From an uncultured Eubacteriales bacterium (GTDB lineage Bacteria; Bacillota; Clostridia; Lachnospirales; Lachnospiraceae), in contig CASFBR010000015.1 in the NCBI GenBank assembly GCA_949292795.1, forward strand, positions 1 through 41,382: DNA of 41,382 bases, read 5' to 3'. Positions within the stretch are counted from its first letter, which is position 1. Every line of letters begins with the position of its first letter. Shown in pieces: positions 40,452 through 41,382 of this stretch. Position numbers and translations under genes: made by a program. The notes below the pieces were generated by a model. That model searched no databases. It had not been told where the DNA came from and saw only the letters and a list, made by a program, of their open reading frames with translations.

Positions 40452-41372
40452 ATGAACGGTTTAATGAATACAACACAGCTGGAATGTTTTATGGCTGTAG
40501 CCAATTATCTTAATTTTTCCCGTGCAGCAGGACAGCTTCAGATTACCCAGCCGGCAGTCAGTCACCAGATCAGTACGTTGGAGGACGAGCTTGGTGTGAA
40601 ACTGTTTTTGCGCACAAGCAAGAGTGTGCGGCTGACCCGTGCAGGGATGATGTATGTGCAGTATGCGCAGGAGCTTTTGAAGCTGTCGGCGCTGTCCAGA
40701 GCCAGGGTGCAGGAGTTTCAGGAAAGTCTGTCGGTGCGGCTTGGTATAGGCTGCCGCAACTTTTTGGAGCTGAAGCTTCTAACGCCGCTTCTGGAGCGGC
40801 TGCGCCAGTCGATGCCGATGCTTGTCCCGGCGGTGCGCCTTGTGCCGTTTGCTTCCCTGGATAATCTTCTGGAGGAGGAAGAGGTGCAGGTAATCTTTAC
40901 CTTCCGGGACAGTGCGCCGCCGAAGGCCGATTACCGGGAATTTTTCAGATGCCCGGTCGTATGCGCCTGCTCCACGACACATCTTCTGGCCGGGAGGACT
41001 TCTTTGACAATGAAGGAGCTGCAAAATGCCGGGCGGATGGCGACCTGCCCGAGAACGGTTTATCCGGAGCGTTTTTTACAGCTTCAGGGCCATTTAATGT
41101 CCGGGCGGCGGGCAGAGGAATTGTTTTTGTGCGACCAGATGGAGGTTGTTCAGACGCTTGTAGCTTCCGGCTATGCCTTTGCTATTTTGCCGGATATTCC
41201 GGGGACGCATACCGAAGGGCTTTGTTATATTCCGGTGGAAGATACGCCGGAATTTTCCTATGGCGCTGCTTATTTAAAAAGCTCGCTGACACCGTCGCTT
41301 AGGAAGTTTTTGAAGCTTTTGGACGAGCTTTTAAATGAAAAAAAGAATGAAAAAAAGCTGGAGAAGCCATAA
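40452..41372 (+). CDS. LysR-family transcriptional regulator
   Basis: A 306-aa regulator. The HTH reads CFMAVANYLNFSRAAGQLQI followed by TQPAVSHQISTLEDELGVKL, and the effector domain follows (LGIGCRNFLELKLLTPLLER; LVASGYAFAILPDIPG). AAAGGGG lies two bases before the ATG at 40452 and 13 before the ATG at 40464; the second gives the commoner N-terminus MNTTQLECFMAV, so the exact start is unsure. It is divergent from the exporter operon; its own target may lie to the right of the window. The C-terminus is Lys/Glu-rich. Confidence 0.92.
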   Translation: MNGLMNTTQLECFMAVANYLNFSRAAGQLQITQPAVSHQISTLEDELGVKLFLRTSKSVRLTRAGMMYVQYAQELLKLSALSRARVQEFQESLSVRLGIGCRNFLELKLLTPLLERLRQSMPMLVPAVRLVPFASLDNLLEEEEVQVIFTFRDSAPPKADYREFFRCPVVCACSTTHLLAGRTSLTMKELQNAGRMATCPRTVYPERFLQLQGHLMSGRRAEELFLCDQMEVVQTLVASGYAFAILPDIPGTHTEGLCYIPVEDTPEFSYGAAYLKSSLTPSLRKFLKLLDELLNEKKNEKKLEKP

Positions 41373-41382
41373 AAAGACCGAA

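Overview
The window looks like chromosome of a spore-forming anaerobic Firmicute of class Clostridia, probably Lachnospiraceae or a close relative. The reasons are a spoIIA-sigF-spoVA sporulation cluster, a ferredoxin-dependent 2-oxoacid oxidoreductase joined to phosphotransbutyrylase and butyrate kinase, a single-chain PurL, strong AGGAGG ribosome binding sites, and DUF3793 and flavodoxin genes of the kind found near Feo iron loci. No tRNA, rRNA, CRISPR array or intact insertion sequence was seen.

Layout. 1-4.7 kb is a patchwork: a DUF3825 gene cut by the window edge, a zinc-ribbon gene, a flavodoxin-like gene without its N-terminus, a MerR-like fragment, a small probable metal-responsive locus (HMA protein, DUF3793 protein, flavodoxin) with two GTTAG-N6-CTAAC dyads, an XRE remnant, a GNAT acetyltransferase and transposon-like debris. 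4.8-9.2 kb is a two-component system followed by an ABC-2 transporter. 9.3-10.35 kb is a zinc-finger-less J-protein. 10.95-16.4 kb is a seven-gene operon, ptb-buk-(P-loop NTPase)-vorDBAC, which should turn branched-chain 2-oxoacids into acyl-CoA, acyl-phosphate and free acid plus ATP. Convergent to it is a LysR gene, and then purL (17.6-21.4 kb).

21.4-23.2 kb holds no credible protein gene. It contains two tandem, diverged copies of what I read as a large structured non-coding RNA of about 600-655 nt. Each copy has a perfect TTGACA-17-TATAAT promoter, a 5' hairpin whose sequence differs but whose pairing is kept, long shared blocks and its own intrinsic terminator. This is the most interesting part of the window.

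23.2-32.3 kb carries a CBS-domain (HlyC/CorC-type) membrane protein, a UroD/MtaA-like methyltransferase, folC with a 53-aa gene behind it, a zinc-ribbon/TPR membrane protein, and spoIIAA-spoIIAB-sigF-(46-aa membrane protein)-spoVAA-spoVAB. 32.5-35.9 kb is a SWIM/SNF2 helicase. 36.2-40.3 kb (minus strand) is a MarR-regulated heterodimeric ABC exporter, and a divergent LysR gene closes the window.

Other recurring structure: a GC-rich hairpin-rich repeat of about 150 bp lies directly behind two different terminators (10.5 and 26.0 kb), and three genes (the J-protein gene, purL and an ABC subunit) have short duplications of their own 3' ends including the stop codon. All family names come from reading translations and motifs by eye; no database search was possible.
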